From Corydoras sp. C115 (taxonomy: Eukaryota; Chordata; Actinopteri; Siluriformes; Callichthyidae): a DNA stretch of 64,000 nucleotides. Below are positions 29,272 through 49,201 of the stretch, piece after piece. The position numbers and the translations under genes were made by a program. Location: NCBI GenBank assembly GCA_019802505.1, contig JAFMOC010000051.1, positions 506,001 to 570,000 of the forward strand. The letters are read 5' to 3'. Below the pieces are notes generated by a model. That model did no database searches. It saw only the letters and a list, made by a program, of their open reading frames with translations, and was not told the DNA's origin. Positions within the stretch are counted from its first letter, which is position 1, and every line of letters begins with the position of its first letter.

Positions 29272-29412
29272 TCTCAAAGATAGGTGGTGCCTAGATTGGT
29301 GCCCTGTCCTGGGTGTATCTGCAGTGCACCCAAAATGTTCTCCCCTGGATGGGCATGAGGACCCCCCACCCACCCACAACCCTAGTAGAGGAATATAGAG
29401 TAATAAGATGAT
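29168..29412 (+). mobile_element. Old V-SINE, 5' truncated
   Basis: V domain and 3' body, diverged and expanded internally by a (GT)n run at 29246-29270. Confidence 0.75.
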
Positions 29413-29416
29413 TTGA

Positions 29417-29771
29417 GGCAGCACGGTGGCTTGGTGGTTATCACGTTCGCCTCTCAGCACTAGGGATTCCCGGTTCGAATCCCCATCTGGGTGGAGTTTC
29501 CATGTTCTCCCCGTGTCCGTGTGGGTTTCCTCCGGGTTCTCCGGTTTCCTCCCACAGTCCAAAAACATGGATCAAGATAATTGAGTTCTCTAAATTGCCC
29601 CATATAGAGTGTGTCTGTGTGTGTGAGTGTGTGCCCAGCGATGGATTGGCACCCTGTCCTGAGTGTATCTGCCCAGCGCCCGAGACGTTCTCCCCTTGGA
29701 TGGGCATGGGGAACCCCACCGCGACCCTAATAGAGGATAAAGCGGGAGATAATGAATGAACGAATGAAAAA
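29417..29771 (+). mobile_element. V-SINE, first copy of a duplicated block
   Basis: Target duplication AAGATGATTTGA at 29405-29416 and 29772-29783. With its 3' flank it is repeated at 29982 onward. Confidence 0.9.
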
Positions 29772-29981
29772 AAGATGATTTGATTGTATGTTTCAGTGTA
29801 ATTGTATTTGTGTGGACAAAGCATATGTCTGCAGCAGAAACCTGCATTATGATCTTTGTTAAGAATCTTTGTTACGATTACAAATCGCAGCGTATAAAAT
29901 ACCGTCTCTGTGAAACATCGTACAATCTCAATGTATTGAATGCTTTTTTTTTGGTTTGTTTGTTTTATTTGTTTGTTTTGT

Positions 29982-30333
29982 GGCGGCACGGTGGTTTAGT
30001 GGTCAGCACGTTCGCCTCTCAGCGCTAGGGATTCCCGGTTCGAATCCCCATCTGGGTGGAGTTTCCATGTTCTCCCCGTGTCCGCGTGGGTTTCCTCCGG
30101 GTTCTCCGGTTTCCTCCCACAGTCCAAAAACATGGATCAAGATAATTGAGTTCTCTAAATTGCCCCATATAGAGTGTGTCTGTGTGTGTGAGTGTGTGCC
30201 CAGCGATGGATTGGCACCCTGTCCTGAGTGTATCTGCCCAGCGCCCGAGATGTTCTCCCCCTGGATGGGCATCGGGAACCCCCCCACGACCCTAGTAGAG
30301 GATAAAGCGGGAGATAATGAATGGATGAAAAAA
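29982..30333 (+). mobile_element. V-SINE, second copy of a duplicated block
   Basis: Same 3' flank as the first copy (AAGATGATTTGA at 30334-30345), but the duplication motif is absent on its left, which joins the end of the first block. It therefore arose by segmental duplication, not by insertion. Confidence 0.88.
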
Positions 30334-30377
30334 AAGATGATTTGATCGTATGTTTCAGTGTAATTGTATTTGTGTGG

Positions 30378-30726
30378 GCGGCACGGTGGCTTAGTGGTCA
30401 GCACGTTCTCCTCTCAGCGCTAGGGGTTCCCGGTTCGAATCCCCATCTGGGTGGAGTTTCCATGTTCTCCCCGTGTCCGTGTGGGTTTCCTCCGGGTTCT
30501 CCGGTTTCCTCCCACAGTCCACAAACATGGATCAAGATAATTGAGTTCTCTAAATTGCCCCATATAGAGTGTGTCTGTGTGTGTGAGTGTGTGCCCAGCG
30601 ATGGATTGGCGCCCTGTCCTGGGTCTATCTGCCCAGCGCCCGAGACGTTCTCCCCCTGGATGGGCATGGGGAACCCCCCCGCGACCCTAATAGAGGATAA
30701 AGCGGGAGATAATGAATGAATGAATA
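30378..30726 (+). mobile_element. V-SINE inserted into the duplicated flank
   Basis: Target duplication TATTTGTGTGG at 30367-30377 and 30727-30737. It splits the second copy of the flank, so it is younger than the duplication. Confidence 0.92.
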
Positions 30727-30974
30727 TATTTGTGTGGACAAAGCTTATGTCTGCAGCAGAAACCTGCATTATGATCTTTGTTAAGAATCTTTGTTATGAT
30801 AACAAATGCAGCGTATAAAATACCGTGAAACATCGTACAATCTCAATGTATTGAATGCTTTGCCTTTTTTTTGTTTTGTTTTGTTTGTTTGTTTTGTTTT
30901 ATTTACAACGACGACAAACTGGTGGAACGAGAAATACGTTTCCCAGACAGCCAGACTCGCGGTGTCACGCGCTG

Positions 30975-31202
30975 ATTGGCTAGCCGCTCACCCTGCTTCC
31001 CGTCTCACGTGCCCCTCGCAACCAATCCGCTGCCCCGAGTCGTGATTTGCCGAGGGAAAAAAAGCGCGTAACCAATCGGACCGACGTCCACGGCCTGTTT
31101 CTGAAATATAGGCCAATCGGCGCGCCGGGTTTATTTACACGGCTCTTGAAACTGTCCAATCGCGAGCGACAAGAGGTCAAAGCGACTCGAAGGGTGTCCA
31201 AT
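30975..31202 (+). promoter_or_regulatory. hmgn3: hmgn3 promoter with six CCAAT boxes
   Basis: CpG-rich segment with ATTGG at 30975-30979 and CCAAT at 31022, 31072, 31113, 31156 and 31198. Successive spacings are 47, 50, 41, 43 and 42 bp. It lies 170-400 bp upstream of the hmgn3 start codon with no TATA box. NF-Y binding is the expected function; that is inference from the motif. Confidence 0.7.
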
Positions 31203-31373
31203 GGGTGCAAAGGATAGGCGCATATTATTAACATGTTATTACAGAAGGTGTTTTAGATATCGATCCAGTGTTCCGTCGTAGTTACAAACTCACTCCCCGA
31301 ACATCTCCCTCCGCTCGGTCCGCCGACCTGTTCAACACAAAGTCGTTTAGCGAGTCAAAACACGCGGACAAAA

Positions 31374-39691
<8,318 letters not shown>

Positions 39692-39717
39692 CTGTAGTTG
39701 TATTTCAGGAAACTGAA

Positions 39718-39721
<4 letters not shown>

Positions 39722-39762
<41 letters not shown>
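39722..39762 (+). repeat. Poly(T) run of 41 in the hmgn3 3' UTR
   Basis: Begins 31 bp after the hmgn3 stop codon; it would be poly(U) in the mRNA. Its length may vary or be misassembled. Confidence 0.9.
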
Positions 39763-39766
<4 letters not shown>

Positions 39767-40279
39767 CTTTATTGAGTATTTTGTAAGATGCTAACTTTTT
39801 TTAGACTCTCCATTGTAGATGAAGATAGTGAACTCCCTCTCCTCCCCCTGACGCCCCGTGCTCCTTCCCCTTCTCTTCTCACCAGGTCAGACAGATCAGT
39901 CATGTTTGATGAAAGAAAATCTCTCTCTTCTTAAATGTTTCACCAGCAGCAGCCATATCAGTCTTCAACATTTAATTTGTCGGGATCTTCATCTCTTGTA
40001 TCTTATGGTTCACATAACATCCAGTGCTTCATGTTTGTGCCACCTGAATTTATCTCTGATATCCTGATGGAATGACATTCAGGCTCATGAGTTTACTGTG
40101 TTTTAATTCAAGCCTATTAAATTGTAATCAGATGGTGTGATTTAAAAAAAAAAATGGTTTAAACACATTTTCCAAATTGCTTTTTATTCTCCTTATTAAG
40201 AAGATTGGGCTTTATTTTTAACAATGACTTTTTAAATTGAAATTTGAATATACATAAAAGAAAGGCACATAACTATAGC

Positions 40280-40390
40280 AATAAACTCGGGATGCTGAGG
40301 GCAATGTTCTGAAACGCGGTCTGATGGCTTGCGGAGATCCGTCTACCTGACTGGTTTGAGATAACGTCTGTGAAAATGTTTTCAAATAAA
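40280..40390 (+). other. hmgn3: hmgn3 polyadenylation signals
   Basis: Two AATAAA hexamers, at 40280-40285 and 40385-40390. The second is followed by a GT-rich stretch at 40425-40450 and is the better candidate for the main 3' end. Confidence 0.6.
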
Positions 40391-41473
40391 ATCCATGAAC
40401 GAAAAAGTGGCGCTTTCCATCACAAACATGTCGTTATTGTTTTTTGTTGCTGCTTTCAGCTGTGTAATGACACTAAACATCTGTTATTCTGGACAACAGC
40501 TTTCAAAATTAATACCAAAAGGGTAGAGTTCCTTTTTGGGGTGACATGACAGAAAGGAGCCCAAACACTTCCCTGTTTCCTCGTGAGTGAGTTTAGACAG
40601 GTGGTGTGTGGTAACCAGAGGATGTGATGCAGAAATCTAACGTATGTGGACTGAACCACCTTTCAATTGATGTCCATCAGACGCAAGACATTTTTGGAAT
40701 GGACATCACATGAATCTCTGAGTCTACCTCAAACCATAATCTCTTTATGACCTCAAGGTGAGAAAACACCGTCAAGAGGTGAGATGGAAGGAGTGAGCTG
40801 GGCGATCCCATTCAGTCACGCTACTGTAAGCTGAGAACTGTCCAAAGCATCGCAGTCTCAATATCTAAAAGACAGTGAGAACATGCAAACTCCCCAAAGA
40901 ACGGCTGCTCACCTGAGACCTGGTGTGAGGTAACGGCACCACAGGCTGCTCATATTAACGCTTCAACATCTCGTATGGTAGTATATTTTTAATTTTGGGA
41001 TGGTGACTTCTTCTGTAACCCACATGTACATTTTACAGAAATAACACGCCAAGCTCAGCACCACACAGTCGTTCTCAAGAGGTTTAGGGAAGTTGGTTCC
41101 TGCAGTTTGAGTCTCACTGGATGAAAAAACTGACAGTGGTATCAACCGAAAAGGCCTTTCCGGGGGCTTCTGTATACACAGTCGCTAAATACAACTGCTG
41201 ATGTCAGGAAGTGAAAGGTCAGCAGCGACAGAACTGCAACAGAGAAAATCAAATGCCGCCTTTTTATTGGAAGTTCTGAGTTCTGCTTCTAAAAACTAAA
41301 AAAAAAATACAAAACGAGGAATCAAAGCAAAACTAAAGCAAACAATCAGCCGATGAACTGGAACACCGATCCTAACGTTTCTGTTTATGAAACTCAAAGA
41401 ACAATTCAGTTATTACAAATAAACGACAAAAACGGAAATGGCTACCTATTTTGGATTATTATGGGATTAATTC

Positions 41474-41812
41474 GGCGGCACGGTGGTTTAGTGGTTAGCA
41501 CGTTCTCCTCTCAGCGCTAGGGATTCCTAGTTCGAATCCCCATCTGGGTGGAGTTTCCATGTTCTCCCCGTGTCCGTGTGGGTTTCCTCCCACAGTCCAA
41601 AAACATGGATCAAGTTAATTGAGTTCTCCAAATTGCCCCATATAGAGTGTGTCTATGTGAGTGTCTGTGTGTGTGAGTGTGTGCCCAGCGATGGATTGGC
41701 GCCCTGTCCTGGGTGTATCTGCCCAGCGCCCGAAATGTTCTCCCCTGGATGGGCATGGGGAACCCCACTGCGACCCTAATAGAGGATAAAGTGGGAGATA
41801 ATGAATGAATGA
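41474..41812 (+). mobile_element. V-SINE, full length
   Basis: Target duplication ATGGGATTAATTC at 41461-41473 and 41813-41825. Lacks the 'gggttctccggt' segment of the V domain. Confidence 0.9.
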
Positions 41813-42020
41813 ATGGGATTAATTCACCTTGGTGCACTTTGTACAGTGCCAGCCTCCTGGACCAGTCATGATCATTCTTACTATACTAACTATAACCTGT
41901 AACGATGTTAATTTACTTAATTGGTTGTGCAGTTAAAACTCCAATCTGCCAATCAGACGTCAGCAGGCTCTTAAAGCGAATGGCAGGTGACACTGATTCA
42001 TTGCGTGTGAAATACAGCCA

Positions 42021-42350
42021 GTGGCTTAGTGGTGAGCACGTTCGCCTCTCAGCGCTAGGGATTCCAGGTTCGAATCCCCATCTGGGTGGAGTTTCCTTGT
42101 TCTCCCTGTGTCCGCGTGGGTTTCCTCCGGGTTCTCCGGTTTCCTCCCACAGTCAAAAAACATGGATCAAGTCAATTGAGTTCTCTAAATTGCCCCATAT
42201 AGAGTGTGTCTGTGTGAGTGAGTGTGTGCCCAGCGATGGATTGGCGCCCTGTCCTGGGTGTATCTGCCCAGTGCCCGAGACGTTCTCCCCTGGATGGGCA
42301 TGGGGAACCCCACCGCGACCCTAATAGAGGATAAAGCGGGAGATAATGAA
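42021..42350 (+). mobile_element. V-SINE, 5' truncated by about 10 bp
   Basis: Target duplication TGAAATACAGCCA at 42008-42020 and 42351-42363. The missing head shows premature end of reverse transcription. Confidence 0.9.
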
Positions 42351-42557
42351 TGAAATACAGCCATGAGTCATGGTATAATTGCTGAAGCTGAGTTTGCTTC
42401 ACTGGAACTAAGGTTTGAGTCAAAAAAACCTACACTAACAGTTTGCACAGTGCAGTCTGACAGGTAGCGATATATTTGATAATACAGTTTTTCTACAGCG
42501 TAATTCAAAATAAACACAATAAACTAACAGAAGAAACTAAGGACTGAGATGGAATAT

Positions 42558-42866
42558 TCATTCTCTATTAGGGTCGCGGTGGGGTTCCCCATGCCCATCC
42601 AGGGGAGAACGTCTCGGGCGCTGGGCAGATAGACCCAGGACAGGGCGCCAATCCATCGCTGGGCACACACTCACTCACACAGACACACTCTACATGGGGC
42701 AATTTTGAGAATTCAATTGACTTGATCCATGTTTTTGGACTGTGGGAGGAAACCGGAGAACCCGGAGGAAACCCACGCAGACACGGGGAGAACTTGGAAA
42801 CTCCACCCAGATGGGGATTCGAACCGGGAATCCCTAGCGCTGAGAGGAGAACGTGCTGACCACTAA
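42558..42866 (-). mobile_element. V-SINE, 5' truncated
   Basis: Target duplication GAGATGGAATAT at 42546-42557 and 42867-42878. Lacks the first tRNA-like bases. Opposite in orientation to the two copies on its left. Confidence 0.9.
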
Positions 42867-43239
42867 GAGATGGAATATATAAATAATAATGAAATGTCTT
42901 TAAACTTAAGGCTCAGATAAATGAAAACGATGTGATTTGCATCAATTAAAGCTCATAAAGCTTTCAGTCTTTTAACCCAGTGACCTTTGACCACTGTTTA
43001 ACCTTTGCACTTTGGACTCCTGAGTGCTTCTGACCCCAAGTGGTTGTGCAAGGTCACTGCAAGTCATCAGAGGGAGCAGAAGCTCCAGATGCTCGGTATC
43101 TTCTGTGAAGCTGAGCAGTGTGTGTTCAGATCAGCAGGATGTCAGGCTTCTGTCCTGGATGTTTCATCATGGTGTCTGTACCTCAGTGACTTTCCATCTC
43201 AGAGTCACAGAAAGAACTCTTACTTATCTCACTTTTATC

Positions 43240-44010
43240 TCTTTAAGTCATCGTCTTTTGTTTTTGCTCTGTTCCCTGTTGGTTCTCTGTTCTCTGTTGG
43301 TCAGGAGCATCACAGAACAGGTATCATTTGGGTGGTGGATTGTTTATTGTCAGTTCTGCAGTGACACTGATGTGGTGTGGGGGTTTTAGTGCAGCAGTGC
43401 TGCTGTAGTTTCATTTAAACACCTCAGTGACACTGCTGGGATAGGACTAATGCACCCACCAAATAACACCTGCTCTGTGGTGGTACTACTGGGATTCTGA
43501 ACATTAGAGAACAGAGTAAAGGGGACGCACACAGTGTGTTCTGTAGTCCACAATCAGATGGACTACAGTCTGGAATTCATTCATTCATTATTCATTCATT
43601 ATCTCCCGCTTTATCCTCTATTAGGGTCTCGGTGGAATTCCCCATGCCCATCCAGGGGAGAACGTCTCAGGCGCTGAGCAGATAGACCCAGGACAGGGCG
43701 CCAATCCATCGCTGGGTACACACTCAAACACACTCTATATGGGGCAATTTTAGAGAACTCAGTTAACTTGATCCATGTTTTTGGACTGTGGGAGGAAACC
43801 GGAGAACCCGGAGGAAACCCACGCGGACACGGGGAGAACATGGAAACTCCACCCAGATGGGGATTCGAACCGGGAATCCCTAGCGCTGAGAGGCGAACGT
43901 GCTAACCACTAAGCCACCGTGCCGCCCCCAGTCTGGAATTATAGAACTATAAAGTCCATCTTTAGAACTGAGAACAGGGACGATAAGTGGAGCAAAAAAT
44001 GAGGTGTGTC
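43240..44010. repeat. Element M copy split by a V-SINE
   Basis: Element M spans about 43240-43577 and resumes at 43941-44010; the SINE at 43578-43928 interrupts it. Confidence 0.65.
43578..43928 (-). mobile_element. V-SINE nested in element M
   Basis: Target duplication CAGTCTGGAATT at 43566-43577 and 43929-43940, inside the terminal arm of element M. Confidence 0.9.
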
Positions 44011-44141
44011 CATCTGCCCAAAACGTTCTCCCCTGGGTGTGCATGGGCAACCCCCCCCCCCCCTTCATTAGACGATAATGAGAAGAGGTTCCTTAATTCC
44101 AGATATTTTTACATTATTTGACTAACATTATATTTTAACGT

Positions 44142-44494
44142 GGCGGCACGGTGGCTTAGTGGTTAGCACGTTCGCCTCTCAGCGCTAGGGATTCCCGGTT
44201 CGAATCCCCATCTGGGTGGAGTTTCCATGTTCTCCCCGTGTCCGTGTGGGTTTCCTCCGGGTTCTCCGGTTTCCTCCCACAGTCCAAAAACATGGATTAA
44301 GTCGATTGAATTCTTAAAATTGCCCCATATAGAGTGTGTCTGTGTGAGTGAGTGAATGAGTGTGTGCCCAGCGATGGCTCGGTGCCCTGTCCTGGGTCTA
44401 TCCGCCCAGCGCCCGAGACGTTCTCCACTGGATGGTCATGGGGAACCCCACCGCGACCCTACTAGAGGATAAAGCGGGAGATAATGAATGAATG
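44142..44494 (+). mobile_element. V-SINE, full length
   Basis: Complete head, V domain and tail. A clear target duplication was not found by eye. Confidence 0.87.
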
Positions 44495-45388
44495 TTTATT
44501 GAACTCACTTAGGAACTTGTGTAAATGTTGATGGCACACTTTCTGTGTTTTATTAACTGTGGATTTAACTGAACGTTCTTTATTTTGGAGCACTGTGTGG
44601 ATCATGTGCCGTTAACGAAACCCGGATCATTAATACAGCGTCCTTAATTACAGTAACATCTGTATAAATGCTCAGCAGCTGGTGGGGCTGTGTGTCAGCG
44701 TTATTTTGGGTGATGGATGAAGATGTATGTTCTTCAGGGTGTCTGTGATCCTGCTCCGTCCTCCATGTTGTTTTTTTTTTGTCTATTAGATGTGGATTGG
44801 TGTAAGTGACGAGCTTTAATTCATTTCATCGACGCTCTTTTACTTCCCTTCCCCCATTTTACTGCCTCTTCCCATTTAGAAGAGAAATGGAGGAACTGCG
44901 AGCTGCAAACCCGCCGCTGGTCGAGTCGCAATGTTTTAGAGATCGAAAAAAATAAATAATCGAAAGCCCGATGTTTGAGCCTCCGGTTCGTTTGAACAGA
45001 AGCAGTTTAATCAGCGTCGTTTCGTTCGAACCATAATCCACAACAACATGGCAGTCGGGACTCAGACGCCCTGAGGAAGCCAACGCAGCGCTTTCTGTTC
45101 GATCGAACGCAGCGGAACGAGCAGCAAAAACGCGAATAAAAGAGTGGATTTGTCTGTTTGTCTGTTTGTTTGTTGTTTGTTTGTTTCGGCTGCTCGGCGC
45201 CACGACAGCGACGCGTCTCATCGCTCCATGTTTGCATCGCGGCGTCCCAACAACCGAATGACGACCTCGGCCTGATATCCCTGCGCAGTTCATTCGGGAG
45301 TTCATTCTGATGAGTCGGTTTAGTCATTCCCTAAAACTCGAGAGTCGATTCCGTCAATTGTGATCGAAGTTAATGAAGTATCATTAAT

Positions 45389-45733
45389 ACATCCATCCAT
45401 TATCTTCCTCTTTATCCTCTGTTAGGGTCGCGGTGGGGTTCCCCATGCCCATCCAGGGGAGAACGTCTTGGGCGCTGGGCAGATACACCCAGGACAGGGC
45501 ACCAATATATGGCTGGGAACACACTCACTCACACAGACACACTCTATATGGGGCAATTTTGAGAACTCAATTGACTTGATCCATGTTTTTGGACTGTGGG
45601 AGGAAACCGGAGAACCCAGAGGAAACCCACGTGGACACGGGGAGAACATGGAACTCCACCCAGATTGGGATTTGAACCGGGAAGCCCTGGTGCTGAGAGG
45701 AGAACATGCTAAACCACTAAGCCACCGTGCCGC
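45389..45733 (-). mobile_element. V-SINE, first of a tandem pair
   Basis: Flanked by AGTATCATTAAT at 45377-45388 and 45734-45745. Shares private changes with its partner at 45746 ('ggatttgaaccgggaagccc', 'gaacatgctaaaccac'). Confidence 0.9.
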
Positions 45734-45745
45734 AGTATCATTAAT

Positions 45746-46092
45746 CCTTTCATTCATTATCTCCCGCTTTATCCTCTATTAGGGTCGCGGTGGGGTTCCC
45801 CATGCCCATCCTGGGGAGAACGTCTCGGGCGCTGGGCAGATAGACCCAGGACAGGGCGCCAATCTATCACTGGGCACACACTCACTCACACAGACACACT
45901 CTATATGGGGCAATTTGGAGAATTCAGTTGGCCTTGATCCATGTTTTTGGACTGTGGGAGGAAACCGGAGAACCCTGAGGAAACCCACGTGGACACTGGG
46001 AGAACATGGAACCTCCACCCAGATTGGGATTTGAACCGGGAAGCCCTGGTGCTGAGAGGAGAACATGCTAAACCACTAAGCCAACGTGCCGC
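45746..46092 (-). mobile_element. V-SINE, second of a tandem pair
   Basis: Flanked by AGTATCATTAAT at 45734-45745 and 46093-46104, so three copies of one target duplication bracket two SINEs. Confidence 0.9.
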
Positions 46093-46235
46093 AGTATCAT
46101 TAATGATGTAAATAAAAATGAATATTAAACAGAATAATGTATTAATTAATTTATTGTTTAAAAATCGTATGTAAAACATTTTGATGTTTGGTTTAAAAAC
46201 ATTCACAAATCTCTCGCCACTTAGTTAATCAATCA

Positions 46236-47230
46236 CTCAATTAATCTTTCCATCCATCACCCATTAATCCATCCATCACCCATACACCCATCCATCCATC
46301 ACCCACACACCCAACCATACATCACCCACACACCCATCCATACATCCATCCAATAATCACCCACCCACACACCCATCCATACATCCATCACCCACACACC
46401 CATCCATACATCCATCCACCAATCAACCAACCCACCCATCCATCCATCACCCACACACCCATCCATACATCCATCCACCAATCAACCAATCACCCACCCA
46501 TCCATCCATCACCCACACACCCATCCATACATCCATCCAATAATCACCCACCCACACACCCATCCATACATCCATCACCCACACACCCATCCATACATCC
46601 ATCCACCAATCACCAATCACCCACCCATCCATCCATCAACCACACACCCATCCATACACCCATCCACCAATCACCCACCCATCCATCCATCACCCACACA
46701 CCCATACATCCATCCATACATCCATCCACCAATCACCCACCCATCCATCCATCAACCACACACCCATCCATACATCCATCCACCAATCCACCAACCACGC
46801 ACCCATCCGCCCATCCATCACCCACACACCCATCCATACATCCATCCACCCATCACCCACCCATCCATCCATCACCCACACACCCATCCATACATCCATC
46901 CACCCATCACCCACCCATCCATCCATCACCCACACACCCATCCATACATCCATCCACCAATCACCCACCCATCCATCCATCACCCACACACCCATACATC
47001 CATCACCCACACACCCATCCATACATCCATCCACCAATCACCCACCCATCCATACATCCATCCGCCCATCCATCACCCACGCACCCATCCATACACCCAT
47101 TTATTCCAACCATACATCTATCCACCCATCCATCCATCACCCACCCATCTTTCCATTTATTCCAACCATACATCACCCTGCCGTTCATCAATCCATTCAT
47201 CCATCACTCATTCATTTATTCATCCATCCA
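46236..47230. repeat. CCAT/CACCC minisatellite of about 1 kb
   Basis: Imperfect array of 'catccatcacccacacaccc' and 'atccatacatccatccacca' blocks with a higher-order period of several tens of bp, decaying into plain (CATC)n at both ends. Reading frames on the minus strand (MDGWVGD-type) are artefacts of the repeat. Confidence 0.92.
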
Positions 47231-47605
47231 TTTATTTATTTATTCTTCCATCCTTCTTATATTTATTAATACGGGTAATTATATTAGTAATTATATCATC
47301 AATAAACAAAAGTCAAATTCATATATCTATAATTAATATCATAATTTAAACCTTTAATACTTTACCATTAGTCTGTGAAATGATTTTATTCCTAAACAAA
47401 CGGTTGCTCTTTGATCTAAACTCGTCACGTTAATTCCTGAATCATTACAACTTGATCGAGAGTCGATTCTCAAATTGAATCGCGATATACCAAACTGCGC
47501 AGACGACTCGCGCGTTTTCGATGGCAGTGTGAAGTTAAAGGGAGATTTTTTTTTAATTCGCTGTGAATTTTCTGCCAAACGAACGCGAGGCTTTAAAAAA
47601 GCAAA

Positions 47606-47652
47606 ACAAACAAACAAAAACAAACAAACAAACAAACAAACAAACAAACAAA
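47606..47652 (+). repeat. (CAAA)n microsatellite
   Basis: Short CAAA tetranucleotide array. An (AAT)n run follows at 47836-47890, adjoining the next SINE. Confidence 0.9.
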
Positions 47653-47831
47653 GACGCAGACGGAAAACGTCGGGACGAGAAATCCGTTTATCCGCTGAAC
47701 GAGGAACTACTTTTCGCGCGCGCACGGGCGGCTGAGGCGAAGCCGGATCTCGGGCAGTTCGGTTACAGAGACTCGGAGTCGATTAGGATTCGGACTCTGA
47801 TTTACTTTTCGGTGAGTAAAAGACATTAAAA

Positions 47832-47892
<61 letters not shown>

Positions 47893-48234
47893 GGGCGGCA
47901 CGGTGGCTTAGTGGTTTAGCACGTTCGCCTCTCAGCGCTAGGGATTCCCGGTTCGAATCCCATGTTTCGAGTTTCCATGTTCTCCCCGTGTCCACGTGGG
48001 TTTCCTCCAGGTTCTCCGGTTTCCTCCCACAGTCCAAAAACATGGATCAAGTTAATTGAGTTCTCCAAATTGCCCCATATAGAGTGTGTCTGTGTGAGTG
48101 AGTGTGTGCCCAGCGATGGATTGGCGCCCTGTCCTGGGTCTATCTGCCCAGCGCCCAAAACGTTCTCCCCTGGATGGGCATGGGGAACCCCACCGCAACC
48201 CTAATAGAGGATAAAGCGGGAGATAATGAATGAA
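47893..48234 (+). mobile_element. V-SINE, part of a tandem duplication
   Basis: Inserted in an AAT array; lacks about 10 bp between the head and the V domain. Its 3' flank (48235-48453) is duplicated at 48750-48955. Confidence 0.85.
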
Positions 48235-48453
48235 TAATAATAATAATAATAAAATGCGAATCGAAAACTAGGGTTAAATATGTAATGAGTTCACTTTTTT
48301 TTAAACGCAACGTTAAAGTTAAAAAATAAACAACTAAAAAACTCAAAGCACTATAGCTTTTGCGGTCGTTTGAGTTGTATTAAACGGTAACGCATCGTCA
48401 CTTTTCTTCATAACAAAACACAAAATTGAAATATATTTTAAATGTTACATCTA

Positions 48454-48749
48454 CTAGGGATTCCCGGTTCGAATCCCCATCTGGGTGGAGTTTCCATGTT
48501 CTCCCTGTGTCCGCGTGGGTTTCCTCCGGGTTCTCCGGTTTCCTCCCACAGTCCAAAAACATGGATCAAGTCAATTGAGTTCTCTAAATTGCCCCATATA
48601 GAGTGTGTTGGAGTGTGTGCCCAGCGATGGATTGGTGTCCTGTCCTGGGTCTATCCGCCCAGCGCCCGAAACGTTCTCCCCTGGATGGGCATGGGGAACC
48701 CCACTGCGACCCTAATAGAGGATAAAGCGGGAGATAATGAATGAATGAA
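48454..48749 (+). mobile_element. V-SINE, truncated by a duplication breakpoint
   Basis: Begins abruptly at 'ctagggattcccgg' inside the head, joined to the end of the previous flank. Produced by duplication rather than insertion. Confidence 0.85.
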
Positions 48750-48999
48750 TAATAATAATAATAATAATAAAATGCGAATCGAAAACTAGGGTTAAATATC
48801 TAATGAGTTCACTTTTTTCAAACGCAACGTTAAAGTTTAAAAAAATAAACAACTATAAAACTCAAAGCACTATAGCTTTTGAGTTGTATTAAACGGTAAC
48901 GCATTGTCACTTTTCTTCATAACAAAACACAAAATTGAAATATATTTTAAATGTTAAATCTATTTCTTCTTGGCTTTTACACCGAAGAGTAGAATCGGG

Positions 49000-49201
49000 C
49001 TGATAATCGAGAAAAATACGAATCGAGGCTTTTCTGTAAAGGAGTCGACTCTCAACCTTAGCCGGATCTACTTTGCCCTGTGTGTTGGGTGAATGGAGGC
49101 AGGCGCAGCTCTTCCTGCTGGTGGCGAACAAACACTGACAACCATAGGGCGGCCGACAGCGGCCACACGCCTCGCTCTTTCCCCGCAAACCGAGCCCGAA
49201 C
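49000..49201 (+). promoter_or_regulatory. phip: phip promoter and 5' UTR region
   Basis: CpG-rich, TATA-less sequence before the ATG, continuing CpG-rich through exons 1-4. The start site cannot be fixed. A 356-codon open frame on the opposite strand (49977-48907) is a by-product of the high GC content. Confidence 0.45.

Larger units (their letters stand above)
40391..49201. other. hmgn3-phip intergenic spacer
   Basis: Dominated by V-SINEs, element M and a minisatellite, listed separately. No gene was recognised. Unique CpG-bearing pieces at about 44880-45340 and 47460-47800 have open frames but no recognisable protein and no splice structure. In 40400-41460 and 42880-43230 nothing was recognised. 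Confidence 0.5.

Noticed and set aside
39722..39790. Antisense processed pseudogene, suggested by poly(T) followed by the reverse of AATAAA
   Set aside because: No recognisable gene body or target duplication follows, and the sequence reads as a normal hmgn3 3' UTR.
44859..45327. Two overlapping minus-strand frames in a CpG-bearing segment
   Set aside because: No recognisable protein, no splice signals, and a (TTTG)n repeat lies within. Left as intergenic.
46299..47200. Series of MDGWVGDWWMDVWMG-like reading frames
   Set aside because: Pure translation of the CCAT/CACCC minisatellite.
46236..47230. CRISPR-like array of repeats
   Set aside because: Units are contiguous simple repeats without unique spacers, and the DNA is clearly eukaryotic.
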